A stretch of 5,365 nt of DNA, taken from contig JAUPUC010000098.1 in the NCBI GenBank assembly GCA_030917745.1, forward strand, positions 1 through 5,365. Direction: 5' to 3'. Made by a program: the position numbers and the translations under genes. The notes under the pieces were generated by a model, which was not told the origin of the DNA, ran no database searches, and worked only from the letters and a program-made list of their open reading frames with translations. Each line of letters opens with the position of its first letter. Within the stretch, counting starts at the first letter, position 1. The stretch is from Patescibacteria group bacterium. GTDB taxonomy: Bacteria; Patescibacteriota; Minisyncoccia; Moranbacterales; UBA1568. Shown piece by piece: positions 4,706-5,365 of this stretch.

Positions 4706-5365
4706 ATGAAAACACTCAAATTGTGGCGCACCTTTCATGAAGGTCTGACCAATGTCCGTCGGAATGGATGGCTTTCGTTCGCGACGGTCGCTATTCTCTC
4801 TCTTTCACTTTTTATCATTGGGCTTTCAAGTTTCATTGCGTATTCGACACATTTAGTCCTCGATAATATCAAGGATAAGGTTAATGTAACTATTTCGTTC
4901 AATCAAAATGTCAGTGAAGCGCGTATCGTGGAAATTAAAACTTCCCTCGAGAAGTACACTCAGGAAATCGCCTCGGTAGAATTTATCCCTCGTGAACAGG
5001 CACTTGCTGAATTTCTCGCCCAGAACGGCAATGATGAGAGCGTTAAAAAAGCACTCGAAGAAATCGGTGAGAATCCGCTCTTTTCTTCGCTGATTGTCAA
5101 AGCAACCAAGCCGGAATACTACGAAGTCATCGCCAGGCAGGTACAAGGTTCATCATTCCGAGATGATATCAGTCGTGTCAACTACGAAAAAAACAAGAAG
5201 ATTTTTGAACGTATCCAGCTCATCAACCGTACGGCAACCACGGCAGGACTGACACTCGGGAGTATTTTTATCGCGGTCGCGTTGATTATCACTTTCTATA
5301 CGATGTATATCACTATCCATTCGCATAAGCAGGAATTTGAAATCATGCGTCTCGTCGGCGCGTCA
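4706..5365 (+). CDS. ftsX: Cell division protein FtsX (3' end beyond the window)
   Basis: The first 220 codons of FtsX, the membrane partner of FtsE, are open to the last base of the window. Residues 1-20 are a short cytoplasmic tail (MKTLKLWRTFHEGLTNVRRN, typical of the family). Membrane segment 1 spans about 22-46. The extracellular domain, about 50-170, includes the usual VNVTISFNQNVSE and EFIPREQAL stretches. Membrane segment 2 spans about 180-202. It ends in EFEIMRLVGAS, the conserved FtsX motif that follows this segment. The last two membrane segments and the C-terminus are missing because the window stops, not because the gene is broken. The ATG lies 4 nt after the ftsE stop without its own Shine-Dalgarno, which fits translational coupling. 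The extracellular domain of FtsX binds hydrolases or their activators (EnvC, PcsB or M23 peptidases in other bacteria); which is used here is not visible. Confidence 0.95.
   Translation, partial: MKTLKLWRTFHEGLTNVRRNGWLSFATVAILSLSLFIIGLSSFIAYSTHLVLDNIKDKVNVTISFNQNVSEARIVEIKTSLEKYTQEIASVEFIPREQALAEFLAQNGNDESVKKALEEIGENPLFSSLIVKATKPEYYEVIARQVQGSSFRDDISRVNYEKNKKIFERIQLINRTATTAGLTLGSIFIAVALIITFYTMYITIHSHKQEFEIMRLVGAS

Overview
The window looks like chromosomal DNA from a small-genome bacterium, most likely of the Candidatus Patescibacteria (CPR) type, possibly near Parcubacteria. I infer this from style rather than any diagnostic marker: compact spacing, a prfB-ftsE-ftsX order, a membrane-anchored protein with two thioredoxin folds, and a tRNA without encoded CCA. 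Base composition is moderate (mid-40s % GC by eye). The standard code applies. UGA ends the hemerythrin gene, and a release factor 2 gene controlled by an in-frame UGA is present, which argues against lineages that reassign UGA, such as Gracilibacteria and Absconditabacteria.

Left part (1-1415): a bacteriohemerythrin on the minus strand with all seven iron ligands is divergent from a small thioredoxin-fold [2Fe-2S] ferredoxin. A strong hairpin separates the ferredoxin from an unrecognised single-pass membrane protein. Middle (1442-2520): a 348-residue membrane-anchored protein carries two thioredoxin-like domains, each with its own CxxC and cis-proline. It ends at a bidirectional terminator shared with a converging tRNA gene.

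Centre (2531-2823): a complete minus-strand tRNA-Thr(CGT) lies behind a well-formed sigma70-type promoter. Between the two sits an exact 29-nt second copy of the tRNA 5' part, offset by 90 nt and lacking any recognisable 3' half, followed by a GC-rich hairpin. This is the most unusual structure in the window.

Right part (2783-5365): a second clear promoter reads rightward into prfB, whose reading frame is split by the classical autoregulatory +1 frameshift (CTT TGA C). ftsE and then ftsX follow on the same strand, 38 nt and 4 nt apart; ftsX runs off the window end. FtsE and FtsX together form the ABC-type division complex that controls peptidoglycan hydrolysis at the septum.

The left half has a redox and oxygen theme (hemerythrin, ferredoxin, Dsb-like protein) and the right half a translation-termination and division theme. 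I see no CRISPR array, insertion sequence, phage gene or clearly new multi-gene system.
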